NCBI GenBank assembly: GCA_022393335.1
Contig: JAJEKB010020101.1
Location: 114,340 to 178,339, forward strand
Reading direction: 5' to 3'
DNA length: 64,000 bases
Origin: Macrotrachela quadricornifera
Taxonomy: Eukaryota; Rotifera; Eurotatoria; Philodinida; Philodinidae
The position numbers and the translations under genes are program-made. Within the stretch, counting starts at the first letter, position 1. Every line of letters begins with the position of its first letter. The notes under the pieces were generated by a model. It did no database searches, had not been told where the DNA came from, and worked only from the letters and a program-made list of their open reading frames with translations. Positions 1-12,217 of the stretch are shown here, piece after piece.

Positions 1-3000
1 TCTACCAATTAAACAAGCATCTTCCATAAGATTTTTCTGCAAGTAGAAACTAGACTAAAATCTTTCTATAGATTCTCTCGATCCAATCATATAGGAATAC
101 CATAGATACTCAATAGCTACCATGCGTGAGTAACCAAAGAGATCATCAAGCGCCACCATATAGGGATAGCCATACATCGCCAAAACGTATACTGTTTTTG
201 GGGCCAACAGCTCCTGATGCTTTGCTTCCTTAATTATGAACATCCAGGGTAGATCCAGTCCATTTTATTCAGGTAAACCAATTAGCTAGCTCTTGTAGAG
301 ATGAGTTGATGTTGTGATGGAGAATATTGCGAACCCAGAATGGAGAAAAGACGAGACGAAATTTCAGTGAAATTTGCGAATAGCATACCCTGAACATTTT
401 GCTGATTCTAGGCCAAAACAACTTGCAACACTGGCTACAATAAGGTTAGAACAAGGATGCGAGTCATATTTGTTACCAAAAGAGAAACTCAAGTAGATGC
501 GTCTTAGATTGCTCCGAATCCATGCTTGAGGTCATATTAAATTATATCAGCTCACGAGATACCAGTGATGAATTAGGAAGAGTTTTCTGCATCCTAAAAA
601 GAGGATCTAAAATCCTATCACACTTAATCATCGATATTACTATTATTCGAAAGATCAGCAATGCTTGCGATACTTCTTCGAATAATCGTTGAACATTAAG
701 AATCAAACCAATACTATATGTAGAAAGTTATTGAAAACCAATAGGATAACAAAGCAACATCTCTATTGATACTTTATGGTAAAGCCACTACAGTGTGGGG
801 CTTAAGAAGTTATGCTTATTTGCATAGTGCGGGTATTAGGTATTCTACACTGATTATAACACTAAACATACCTCGTAATTTCCCTAGTAGTCATGGCCAG
901 AGGGGCAAAGCTACTTTTCTAACTAACATAATTGTAATCATTCATTTTTTCTGACATTTGATAGATTTAATATCAGTACTCGTTTGAATACGAAAGATTT
1001 CTATACGTTTACATTTTTAATTGATATGTTCTGATGTTATATTAGTGATTTATCTATTTTTCTGTTAGAAATAAAAAAAAATCAACCTATATTCTTTATT
1101 ATGCAAGGAAAGCTAGCAGCCAATTTAAGCATTTTTCATGACGATTCGCCTCACAACTTAAGCTATCTCTCAAAAGCACACCAATCGATGCAGAATTTCA
1201 AGCTCTATCGTATGGTATATGCCTTGTACATATTATCATAAAGAGAACATAAATTTCTTAGGTGAACCTATGAAAAATAGTTGAATCGGCTGCTAACTTT
1301 CCTTACAATGCTTTATTCGATCTGTTGTTTTAGGAGTAAACATTTCTCTTTTCTTTCTTTTTTAAAATTAAATATTTTATTTATATTTATTCTTGAGTAT
1401 AGAGAAAAAGAAAAAGAAAGATAAAATAATGTTCGTATTTCCAGCAGATAGTATATAGATGTTTTTAAGTTATTTCTATAGTATACTGTCAGAGGGGTTA
1501 AAACACGCTTCTTTCTTGAGTTTATTAACAGATGCACTTCTCACTAGCGATATCTAGAGGAAAACTTGAAACAAAAAAACAAACTCAAATTTTTTTACAT
1601 AATCTAGTAGAGGACTGGAAAATATACATAATTATTATATGCATATTAGGGGCATTAATATATTTGTACCGTTCAACTAACAACAACTTCGACGAAAATT
1701 ATAGAGAGCGGTACAATCAAACATTTTCAGCCTAAAACATATCTTATAGAAACTTGCCCCTAACGAGGAGGGTCTCATTCGGTTGTAAATTAAATGTAGA
1801 ATTTTTTAATGCCTAAATTGTAACATGAGACCTTTTGTAGCGAAATCATTAACCAAAGTGCATTCTGCTTATAAACTATGAGTCATCTAGGGCCTGACAA
1901 CATACCACTATGTAGTAGAGCCTCGTTACATACATTTCTAAAAGTATATCAAAATATATGTGCAATGAAGACAAAAATATTTTTCTATATGTTTACTGAT
2001 TTGTTCTCTAAGCAATCTTTAGAATATTTCTGTCTATTTATAAACACCAACGATGGATAGAATGAAATAGAATTTGTGACTTTTAATGATGTTAGGGAAC
2101 AGTGACATCTATATTAATATCCGAAGAAATATATGAAATTTATTGAATATTCTAGAAAAGTATTATTATTTGGAGGAAGATATTCAACATGAAATTTTTC
2201 TCTTGTACAAAATAATTGATCGTGAAATTTTGTACTGTTTAAGACGGTTTATTTTGTTTCTTTTTTTAACTATAGTCAGAAATCACAAGATATGAACTGA
2301 AAAGTTCAGAATCGACTACGAATCCAAAATTTCACGAATTTTCTCACCAATTTCATCCCATTTGTAGAATTTATTTTGGCATTAGCTACAGCCAAAAAAC
2401 AAGGATGGAGTTGCAGCTTCATTACTTTTGGTTTCATCAGATTTGTTTACAATTTCGTTTGTATATAAATCAGAGTATCTGTTTGGTCATGAGTTTATCT
2501 GTTGGATCAAAATATTGAAATCTGGCTTTTTAATTTTCGGTAGCTGGGATATCTCGTACGGCTTGAACAAAAATTTCGCTCTTCACTTAGCTCTTCTGTA
2601 GGTATTCCGATAGAGTAATAAGAAAGTTATTAATAAATTTTTCTTTTTGGATGGTATAAAAGTTTAACTAGAAAATAATAGTTTTTCTAAAGTTCTCTAT
2701 CGTATTTTAAATGATTCCAGTATAATTGAATTTTTTCATCCTCTATTTAGATTTCAGAATTTTCAAAAATATCACTTGTACTCTTTTAATACTAACATGT
2801 TCCACGGTACGGCTTTCTTTTATATATAAGAATTTATCAAATATTCAAATAGAATACTTTAATAAAGAAACAACTATATTTGAGCCGTCTACAAGTAAGT
2901 TTGGTCGAAAGAAAAAAAGGAGACATTCCTATGCAAATACCTGCTACTCACTATCTTGGCCCACATACAAGGTACAGAAAAATAAACGGATTTTCAAAAT

Positions 3001-4558
3001 TTCTATACTAGATAATCTGATTATCGTGTATTAGAATCTGTAATTAAGTCTCCAGAAAAGACTATAACAGCTTGATCGAAATAAATCTGATCCATAAACA
3101 ATCATTGAAATTCTTTAATGAATGGCATTATATAATTCTGAAATAGTCCAACTAATACAAAATATGATTCTGTATTGAATGGTGGAAACTGTAGGCCGCT
3201 ATGACATTCTGTTCAAAAATTCTAAGCTTTTTACAGATGCTTTTATTAAAAATTCCGTTATAAGTTACGACATTTCGAAATTTTCTACTCCTAAAAGGAA
3301 TGAGGTCCTACCAAATTCATACCAGGTTAGTAATGTACTCTTATAGTACTTACATTCTAAAGTGAGGAAAATTCAATGGTTTCCAGCTCGTTCGTGACGA
3401 CATACATATCAATTGAGTACATGTTCTATATTTTACAGCATCTTTTCTGTAATGGTTCGTATGAGAATATGTATACGTCGTAATGGTCTATCTTAGGAGG
3501 TATCCACAGACCCTACAGAGTCATCATATGGTAGTATCCATAGCTGCTAGAATGACTATCTCACGAAAGAGTACAAAATGCTGCTATTTGTTGAAAGAAT
3601 ATCTACCATCAGTCGTCATAGGTTGTCAAGGGATGTTAAGTGTAGCCAGCAAAGCTTTCAGAAAGGCATCATTCACACGAGATGCAGTAACTAATGCTGA
3701 ATGTAGAACGGGATAGTGTAACAGGTATATACTTGAGATTTCCTTTAGGAAGCAAAAGTGGGTTGTTTTTCGTCGCTTGATGTAACTGGCTCAAGCGATG
3801 AAGATGTTTTACTTCGCAATTACTATTACTGGGATAGAATTGTGCTTCGAAAATTGGCTAAAACTTGAGTTCCTCTTTGATTCAAGGACATTTCAGCAAT
3901 AGACGTGTGATAGTATCACAACTCGCCAGAGCGAAGTCCAAGAGCCGGTATTAGGAAAAGCTAATGTGAACATAATTATGATACGTATTCGAATTCTTAA
4001 AACAGTAGTTCGAATTTATTATGTAGTATATTTTACGCTTTTTTCGATATTTTCTACTTGATTACTGAAAACTTGAAAAATCTAGAAGATTATATTTGTT
4101 AGGTCTCGAGTTGAACTACTTCAAGTCAGACTGATTCAAGGCAATCCTTTGTCTGAATCGAGCAACAAAATTCACATATTTTCTACTAAAAAGCTTTTAA
4201 TGTAATTCTGACATGATGAAAATGTGAAACACAATGTACCTACTATTACTAAATATCTTAAGACTAATACTTTAATATCTATTAGAACACAAATTCAGTA
4301 TCAATTTTTCTCAAGTATGACCTTGAATAAAAATCTACTCTTTCACTATTCAAGTTATAGTCCTCCAAAGCAATCTGTCGCTGTCTATGATACAAAATTA
4401 ATCAAAATATATAACGATATCCGTATCGGATTGACGAAGTGACTAAAAAGTCTCATCCTCAATACTTGAATACTACTTCCAGTTTGTGTTTCACAATCTA
4501 TTGAATATTGTTCATTTTTAGAATATTTTCACTTTTTAGATTTAAGAATATCATATCG
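1..4558. other. no recognisable gene
   Basis: Only short open frames without family resemblance are seen on either strand (for example near 55-243, 766-954 and 3483-3716). There is no convincing intron-exon structure, no transposon ends and no RNA gene that I can recognise. The stretch reads as decayed intergenic DNA ahead of the membrane-protein cluster. A small upstream exon of the first paralogue could lie in its last few hundred bases, for instance an ATG at 4213 followed by a weak GTGAAA donor at 4224. Confidence 0.5.
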
Positions 4559-5848
4559 ATGCTTAAGAATCTAGTGAAACCTTTGTGGAGTTCATTCCTT
4601 CGTCTCAATCTCTTTGAAAACCACTCGTCTAATGCTCAAAGTGCTCCAAAAGAAAGACTTTCAACCCGTATATACATTTTATCATTGTCTGGCCTTCTTA
4701 TTATTATTGGAGTCATTGCTGCATTTGTTCTTCGAACAGAAAATGTTATTGAATATTCACCCACAGCTACTCGATTCACATATCTCATGAGCAAATATCC
4801 TAGTACTCTTAATTGTCCATGTTCGAAAACTGGAATTACTCATGAAACATTTGTCGAAGTTCAAGCTGAATTTCATCAAGTTTGTTCAAGTGAGTTTATT
4901 ACACAAGAATGGATCAATTCAATATTTCGAGAAAAAAATGCTTCAACATATCATTCGGATGATATTCGATATTATCTGAGTTTTTTCTGGCAAACAATTG
5001 CAGGTTTTTGTAATGTCAGCAAGAGTACATTAAACGATGCTCTGGCTAATTTTCATGCATCACGTATCATTACTGTCAATGCAATATCAGACAGTGTACT
5101 TCAACAACAAGCAGAAGAAAGTCTCAACAATTATATTTCTTTGTCAAAAGCACTGCTAGTGCGTAGTTTACTTAGTCTTCGACAGACAACAGCTGGAAAT
5201 CAATTTATATCTGCTTTAGGAACCAATTTTTATCCTGCCTATGCAGATTCAACCGATGGACAATGGCCAACACCGAGAATGTTACCTATCATATCCAACA
5301 ATTGTTCATGTTTGAATATCAATGGTTGTCCACGTCCAGCAACTATCAACAATATTGAAAATCAACCAATAGCAATACCAGGAATGATAGTTGATTGTTA
5401 TATTGTAGATGCAACACTCGCTTCTACATTCGAATGTTATTATAATTCAACATGTTTTCATCTTCTACATGATTCATCAATACAAACAATTAAACTACTA
5501 TCCAATCATTCAAATCAAGGTTTTCCAGTTAATGCGACTGTGCAAACACTTCTTGATAATTTAATGATCGATGAATTAAAAACTCAGATTATCTTTAATT
5601 CATTTTATGTACAATGCAGTCCTTTACACTGTACATACTCTTATACACATCGATTCTCTGCTTTGTTCATCATTACGACAATAATTGTAAGTTATGGTGC
5701 ACTTTCTTTCGTTTTACGTATTATTGCACAGTTTATTGCAAAATTTATTTTTCGTCGGAAAAATAAGATTAGTCCAAACGAAACCATTCAAAATTATTCA
5801 ATTACTGTAGTCTCAGATCGTAAGTATACGATGAATTTTATTTTATAA
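4559..5848 (+). CDS. two-pass cysteine-rich membrane protein, paralogue 1 of 3
   Basis: First of three tandem paralogues. I do not recognise the family. Numbering from base 4508, a hydrophobic segment covers about residues 54-76 (RIYILSLSGLLIIIGVIAAF), then comes an ectodomain of about 300 residues with cysteines in pairs (NCPCS, FHQVCSS, NNCSCLNINGC, FECYYNSTC, YVQCSPLHC). A second hydrophobic stretch lies near 385-405 and is followed by a basic tail (FRRK). Two membrane spans around a Cys-rich ectodomain recall the layout of DEG/ENaC and P2X channels, but no channel signature was seen, so that is only an analogy. The in-frame ORF runs up to a TTG at 4508. The first ATG is at 4559, 19 nt after a TTTTTAG acceptor at 4533-4539, which could be a cis- or spliced-leader acceptor. 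A GTAAGT donor at 5820 suggests that a further 3' exon may replace the last codons. Confidence 0.75.
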   Translation: MLKNLVKPLWSSFLRLNLFENHSSNAQSAPKERLSTRIYILSLSGLLIIIGVIAAFVLRTENVIEYSPTATRFTYLMSKYPSTLNCPCSKTGITHETFVEVQAEFHQVCSSEFITQEWINSIFREKNASTYHSDDIRYYLSFFWQTIAGFCNVSKSTLNDALANFHASRIITVNAISDSVLQQQAEESLNNYISLSKALLVRSLLSLRQTTAGNQFISALGTNFYPAYADSTDGQWPTPRMLPIISNNCSCLNINGCPRPATINNIENQPIAIPGMIVDCYIVDATLASTFECYYNSTCFHLLHDSSIQTIKLLSNHSNQGFPVNATVQTLLDNLMIDELKTQIIFNSFYVQCSPLHCTYSYTHRFSALFIITTIIVSYGALSFVLRIIAQFIAKFIFRRKNKISPNETIQNYSITVVSDRKYTMNFIL

Positions 5849-6290
5849 TCAGTGTTCGTGCATTATATACAAACTTACGTCAACAGAGGAATTCAAGACA
5901 AGCTACTTATAGTAATATCACCTAACCATTTAAAAACACATTAATTCACTGACTCATATAGGAGGACTATAATCTATCCGAAAGTGAGAACTGAAGTGCT
6001 CAATTTTACGAATAGTGTTGATCGACAATCGATTCTATTCAACATTGACTGAGGTGAGAAAGTATAAAAGAGTGTCAAGCTAATACTACCTATCCTTAAC
6101 ATGCGATCCATAATAATTACTCTTATCCAACATATTTTTATTCCATTACATGACGCTTTTTGGAGCTCAACTAGTTCATTTTTTGCTCAACTAGGACAAT
6201 TCCTTGAGAAGTGATTTGAGAAATGACCTATATGAGCCAAATATAGGCGTTAACGGCGACAAAAAAAATTTGAATAATTAAAAGGAAACT
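5849..6290. other. intergenic, paralogues 1 to 2
   Basis: AT-rich spacer of about 440 bp. It may hold a 3' exon of paralogue 1 downstream of the GTAAGT donor at 5820. No other feature is seen. Confidence 0.4.
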
Positions 6291-7926
6291 ATGATTGAAC
6301 ATATCCATGGTAATAGTGATCAAATACTCGGTCAGATATACGATGATTAATTTTCCTAATACAAAGCCGGTCGTTGAATCGAGTTTCAAACTATTATTTG
6401 GCATGAATTATATAGAAAAATATCTAGACATTTATTTATGGTTTTGTCTAGTTTTTTTAAAGTATTCTACGTACCATGTTGAATTTGATTTTCTTTTAGA
6501 ACTGACATTGATTGATCGTATTCATCGTCTGCCAACTATTATTTATCAATTAGTTAGTACTTTGAATCTATTTGAAAGTGAAAGTGTAAGAACACAAACA
6601 AATCTAAAACGTGAATATTTGTTAACTCGACTCTTCATTGGTTTTATCATTATTGGAACAAGTGGTATCGGCATTTACATATTTATATCTGAACAAAATC
6701 AAGTCATAACAATTACGAATCCTTCTCTTGAAATCTATCAAACATTATTCGATAAATATTCAACAACTATTCAATGTCCTTGTCGTCATATTTCCATTCC
6801 TTATAGTGCATTTCTCAATGTAATGTTTACTTATCATCAAGTATGTTCCAGTGATTTAGTTTCTTCGGAATGGCTCAATTATTTGGCATCATTTGATCTA
6901 AATCTTGTACCTGTTTGGAGTGAGAACGAGTATGCACGTGATTTTCGTGTTATGGGTGCGTCCTATTTTCAATTACTCGGAACGTTTTGTTCTTTGACTA
7001 AAGCTAACATTGTCGATGGTCAACGTGCTTTCAGTAATACACAGTTTATTAATAATCATCTTCTGTCTCGATCAGTATTCCTTCAACAGACTGAAGCATT
7101 GGCTAAATCATTTATGAATGAAGTACGCGACAGTTTTGGGCAAATGCTAAATTGGCTTGAAATTGTTTCTTCGCTTAATTCATTTATGTCAGGAACCAAT
7201 GTTAATTTCGAAATAACAATTGATGACAATGGCATAGTTAATATAGAGGATCCGCTCATTTATTCGGATGCAACGATAACCCATTCATATGGTTCATTAT
7301 TAATAGATTCCATTAATACATGTGCTTGCAGCGTAAAAAATTCGTGTCGATTGAAGTCGATCGTTTTTATTAATGGATCAACTTGGTATAACTTCCCACA
7401 AGTTTTTGATGAACTCGATACAACTTGCATTCCTATTTTAGGATACTTGGATTCTGATATAAACTGGTGGTATAATGAGCACTACATTAAAAATATTCGT
7501 GATACATATTCAAGTATGATTCATGATGAATATCCACCAATTATCCAACCATTGAAAAGATCGATTTCAACTCGATTTGATGGAACTGTAGAAACCTTGA
7601 TGGAAGAGATGTTTGTCGAAACGTCCATTATCAACGAACAACGCTACGATTTATTCTTCAAAGAATGTGCACCTATTAGTTGTTCATATACAATCAATAC
7701 ACGACGTGATATCATCGTCGCTATTCTTCTGTTGACATCGATTTGTAGTGGATTGAATCGCGGTCTTCGATTAGTTGTACCATTGATCGGAGGAGTTATT
7801 ATCTTTCTTCTCAAAAGATGGCATAGTCGAAATGTTCTTTCCGGTGAGTACTGCCATTCGTCTTTGATATGTTATTTATTGAATTCAATGAATTTTTTTG
7901 AAAGAGGAGAATCGCTCTCGGATTAG
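6291..7926 (+). CDS. two-pass cysteine-rich membrane protein, paralogue 2 of 3
   Basis: Middle paralogue. It shares the LNLFES motif before TM1, the CPC pair (IQCPCRH), YHQVCSSD, an NTCACSVKNSC block, and ECAPISC before TM2. A model that fits is a tiny first exon at 6291-6309 (ATG at 6291, six codons plus one base), a 190-bp intron from the GTAATA donor at 6310 to the TTTTAG ending at 6499, and the main exon from 6500; phase 1 matches on both sides. Read without splicing, the N-terminus carries about 68 extra residues that have no counterpart in the paralogues. Near the end a GTGAGT donor at 7844 and an AG at 7904 or 7906 suggest a 61- or 63-bp intron before the last codons. This copy lacks the two cysteines that both neighbours have about 80-100 residues before TM2 (WWYNEHY where they have a CxxxxxC-like pair). 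Confidence 0.72.
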
Positions 7927-8522
7927 GTTAAGAAAATGCAAAAATTTTGCACTAATATTAATTTCGTAATTTTACTGCGATCTACAAAAATAATCATTAG
8001 TCTTATTCTAATAGAAAATCAACATCCATAATTGAATTTCATCTCAAAATGATATACTATAGTAATAGAACAGTATCTCCAAATGATGTATTTTCCTTAT
8101 GATTAAAAGATAATCTGTAATTGATAATACCTGTGACAAAATTTATCATTTTCGCAGTACATTAATATTCTCAGACATCCCTCTTGAGAATAGCCCATCG
8201 GTTTAAATTGAAATTTCTAGTTTCAAACGAACTTCCATAGTCTCATGTACTGGGCCAATATGAACGAAATTGATTATTATTATTTAGGAAAGTTTAACAG
8301 AAAATGATGATAGTTTACATGCCATAGATCTTAGAGGAATGTCGATACGTACAATCAAACAAAAACAAATCATTTTCATAACCTATTTATGAAATTGTGC
8401 CAATATTAATTTTAAGGGTTACTTCACTTTTTAAAGAAGAAACAAGAAAAATTATCCTACAAATGACGTATCATCTGTACTTGAACATATTATTAAATTT
8501 TTTCATTATATATATCAGAGGA
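7927..8522. other. intergenic, paralogues 2 to 3
   Basis: AT-rich spacer with no recognisable coding sequence. It leads directly into the left arm of the foldback repeat. Confidence 0.4.
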
Positions 8523-8990
8523 TCGAGAAAAATTTTCTCATCAATGCAAAAGAGAGCCTACATCTATAAATTTATTGTACTATTTCATCGTTTTTTTTTG
8601 TAGAAAATCAACATTTTTTAGTGATTTTAATTGTCTTAAGATACTGTTGAAGCAAAATAAATACAATGTTGATAATCACATGAAAAATCCCATCTAATCA
8701 TATATATTTTAGCAAAAATCTTTTTTTGCGGAAAGTCACCCATGGAGTAATACGGAGAAAACTATATTATGAATATAACTGTGGGAAACTACAAATTACT
8801 TTGTGCAAGAAAAAATATTTTTGCTAAAATATGTATGATTAGATGGGATTTTTCATGCTGACTGTCAATATCATATTTATTTTGCTCCAACAGTATTTCA
8901 AGACAATGAAAATCACTAAAAATCGATGAAATAATACAACAAATTCAAAGTTGTAGGTTCTCTTTCGCATTGATGGGAAAATTTTTCTTG
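8523..8990. repeat. foldback element with ~200-bp inverted arms
   Basis: The left arm (about 8523-8728) reappears as a reverse complement at about 8808-8990, with roughly 80 bp between them. Shared landmarks are the run GAAAAATCCCATCTAATCAT with its complement near 8840-8860, and CATCAATGCAAAAGAGAG against its complement near 8960-8975. Arms are about 85-90% identical by eye. It sits between paralogues 2 and 3. No transposase or clear target-site duplication was seen, so it is a MITE-like or foldback element of unknown superfamily. Confidence 0.8.
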
Positions 8991-9381
8991 CTTTTTTTAT
9001 GATTTTGTAGGAAATTTTCTCATAATAACATCATTTCTAAAAACAAAACTTCTGAAGTCACTTCTATGACAGAAAAAAGAATTGTTCCTCAAGAATAGAA
9101 TAGAGTAAAGATATTGAAATTTTTTGTGATCTTGCTACTCCCAGTCCGCTCTGTATAAAAAGCTAAAATCTTGGGGCTAGTGATTTTAAACATGGTTATG
9201 TTAAATGAGCAAAAGAATTCAAAGAAAAACTTCTCGACCATATCGTATACTTGTAGCTCTAACAGATCATCTATTAATCATTTAGTTAGTGTCAGTTCAA
9301 AAGTCATTTTTTCAAATAAATTCATATTTCTTTTTAGAGACACCTAACAACAGAAGATCGGTTAAGAATCTTTCGAAAACT

Positions 9382-10653
9382 ATGCTTCAATCAATGAAAA
9401 CGTTGAATTTTTTCGAATCATCTCTTACTGATCCAATTAACATTGGTAAACAGCAACTTTACACTCGAATCCATCTGATTTTTCTCGTCAGTTCACTGAT
9501 AACCATTCTGTTTTATTCATCAATCATTGATCGTGTCATAATTAAAACAAAATTTAATCCTACAATAGAAGATTATGAGAATTTATTCAAGTCTTATTCA
9601 AATACTTTGAATTGTCCATGCACACGCATATCAATTCCTTACGATACGTTCATCAATCAACTTCAAGTCGATTATTTCCATCAAGCTTGCAGTACTGATG
9701 TAATTGATATGGCTTTCACACGCTATTCAGTATATCGCCCTATATCTAGATTTAAGAACCCACTAGAGTTTTTCTCTTGGAAAGACAATTTCCGTGCTGG
9801 TCTGAATAAACTGTGTGATATGGCAGAACTTAGTGTGAATACTAGTATAGAGAATTTTTTTGTTTCAAATATGATTGCATATCAAATGATACCTCGAACA
9901 GAATTTGCCATTGAAATAAACGCAACTCTCAATCGATTACAGACAATGACGCCAGTGGCCTTTGGGCGAACATTAGATTTGATTCGCGTAACTGTACAAG
10001 GCAATGCATTAATGGATTCACTTTCGTCTACTTGGAAACTAGCAATTGATGACAACAGCAAGGGTAGAAATGCTTCATTTTACAGTATACCTGTTAACTA
10101 TGATATTCCTCATCAGAATACAAGTTGTTCATGCTCAAAAAGTCGATCATGTGCAGTGCCAGCGCAAAATTTTCGCGATTCTATACCGTATTATACGTTT
10201 GAAGGTTTAATGCGCGGATGTTTTCTATTGGAATCAATTTTACGTTCTTCATTATCATGTTTTTATTCAGTTAAATGCATTGACGAATTTAGAAGAAACC
10301 TTAAAGTTGGTTTCTACCAAACTATACAAGAATGGAGCAATCGAACAGGTCTTCCTGGAATGATGAATGCTTCAGCTACACGATTTTCTGTTAATGATAC
10401 AATTGAAACATTAGCTTATAATATGTTTATTGAAACATGGAAGAGTAATGCATCGTATGAGATGTTTTTCAATGCTTGTGAACCGAATCAATGTACTTAT
10501 ACGCATCACTATCGATTTGATGCTATGGAAGTCTTTACAACATTTTTGAGTGTATTTAGTGGATTATCAGCTGGACTGCACTTTATTATACCTCATTTTG
10601 TTCGAATTATTCAAAATAAAGTGATTCAATTGCGTAGAATGCTTATGGAGTGA
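9382..10653 (+). CDS. two-pass cysteine-rich membrane protein, paralogue 3 of 3
   Basis: Third paralogue, with the same order of features: LNFFES motif, TM1 (about 20 hydrophobic residues after QQLYTRI), LNCPCTRIS, FHQACSTD, NTSCSCSKSRSC, LSCFYSVKC, NACEPNQCTY, then TM2 and a basic tail. The in-frame ORF begins at a GTG at 9289, which is not credible as a start in an animal gene. The first ATG is at 9382. A CTTTTTAG acceptor ending at 9337 lies 44 nt upstream and is comparable to those in front of the other two copies, so a short upstream exon or a spliced-leader acceptor is likely. It ends in TGA at 10651 without an obvious donor. Many NxS/T sequons in the predicted ectodomain fit an exported orientation. 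Function unknown. Confidence 0.72.
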   Translation: MLQSMKTLNFFESSLTDPINIGKQQLYTRIHLIFLVSSLITILFYSSIIDRVIIKTKFNPTIEDYENLFKSYSNTLNCPCTRISIPYDTFINQLQVDYFHQACSTDVIDMAFTRYSVYRPISRFKNPLEFFSWKDNFRAGLNKLCDMAELSVNTSIENFFVSNMIAYQMIPRTEFAIEINATLNRLQTMTPVAFGRTLDLIRVTVQGNALMDSLSSTWKLAIDDNSKGRNASFYSIPVNYDIPHQNTSCSCSKSRSCAVPAQNFRDSIPYYTFEGLMRGCFLLESILRSSLSCFYSVKCIDEFRRNLKVGFYQTIQEWSNRTGLPGMMNASATRFSVNDTIETLAYNMFIETWKSNASYEMFFNACEPNQCTYTHHYRFDAMEVFTTFLSVFSGLSAGLHFIIPHFVRIIQNKVIQLRRMLME

Positions 10654-12206
10654 CTAATTTTCGATGCGCATAAAACATTAACATAAGGATACTTATTTAC
10701 ATGTTGTTATGTTTGATGTTGTCATTCAAATGCTTTTGTTGTTGTATTAAAGCAACATTTTTATTTGCGAAATAAAACTGCCCTAATTTTCAATATTGAA
10801 GAATGAATTAATGTGTTCGTGTTAGAGTTAATTTCGAATTGATTTCAACACTAATAAGTAGTTTACCAAACACAGAACAAAATTCTCCTATTCCTAAAAT
10901 CTATGCGATTATTTTAAGTTCAATGATATATTAAGACTAACATCAAAATACTTCTCGATAGTAAGAAAGGGAAGAAAAAAACTTTAAACTTTTAGCAGAG
11001 TATTCATACCTCTTCATGCGCTGTACAACGGAGTCATTCATAGGTCATCAACTACTATATATTGAGAGTACTCATAGGTCATTAAGAGATGGTGTGCAGT
11101 AGGACCTACCAAATCGACTGCTGCTAAAATTTTGAATTTCAATTTAACTATCTTTTTAGGATGCCACTAGTATTCTGCAATTTTCTCAGCGATAGCTCAT
11201 TCATTCGAACTTGAGAATGTCTCAAAAGATGCAGAAATGTTTTTTCTACAAAAATAGATAGTTCAACAACTTCTGAAACACTTTTTTCTTGATGGATAAT
11301 GCCAATATACGAGCAGAAAGGATTATTGACTATTATGAGGATTTTCTAGTATTTTCGCTATAACTACGTAGAATGCTGCTATTCCAAAAAAAATTTATAT
11401 TTTCTGTAAGTCCTTGAAATTTTGCACCGTTCAAGGTACTACTTCAAAAGATAAAATCCTGATAGCAAAAGTTAGCTAATACCACACATATACCTAGATA
11501 AAAATTAATAAGTCGGACTCCAGATTCGTGATCAGCATTAAAAATTGAGCATAAAAATGTTATTTACTTAAATAACAAATAAATAGCGCTCATCCTTTTC
11601 TGAAAGTTGAATATATCATATCTTAGTCTTCTTGATTCCATCAAACTAATCAAATTTACGGAATTTAAGCTAGCTTTGATACAGAATATTCTCGAATTCT
11701 CTCATTTTGAAAATAATCTAGATGAAGGAATCTTTCTTATAGTTGAAGAATTAAAAAAATAGATGTCATGAAAAATATTAACCGTTTTTCAACACTAGAT
11801 TTTGCTAGAGTGTACATCCTTAAATGGTTTGCACTAGACATTTAAATGTTGTACTATTATCAGAAGCAGACTTCACATTTCAATTCCTTATTCTTGATTA
11901 AGTCTGATCAAGCTTATTACTGATAGATAGTTATATTCAGTTGTTTAGAATTTCATATTTTCTTATCCTGAACTCTAACGCAGATGTAAACATTTATGAC
12001 TTTTTAAGCGGAATACTGATTGCTATATGACTGTATTTTTAGGACGGCACAATTACGACACAACAAACATATCACGTCCTGCTAGCATTCATATATCCTT
12101 TACTGGATATGCTCTATTGCGTTAAATGTTTAAAAAAAAAATTATTTTGGTTCAAGAATCGAATCATTTGACAATTTCTGAAGGTATCTCAACTTTCACT
12201 TAATAT
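10654..12206. other. no recognisable gene
   Basis: AT-rich spacer between the membrane-protein cluster and the LINE insertion. No ORF with family resemblance, inverted repeat or RNA gene was recognised. It ends with the 5' target-site duplication of the LINE. Confidence 0.45.
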
Positions 12207-12217
12207 ACTCATGATAA
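12207..12217 (+). repeat. 5' target-site duplication of BovB-type LINE
   Basis: The 11-mer ACTCATGATAA is repeated exactly at 15645-15655, immediately after the (AAC)n tail of the LINE, so these two copies bracket the element. Confidence 0.85.

Noticed and set aside
4508..4558. Extended N-terminus of the first membrane-protein paralogue from a TTG codon
   Set aside because: TTG is not a credible start in an animal nuclear gene, and the extension contains a splice-acceptor-like TTTTTAG. The first ATG is at 4559.
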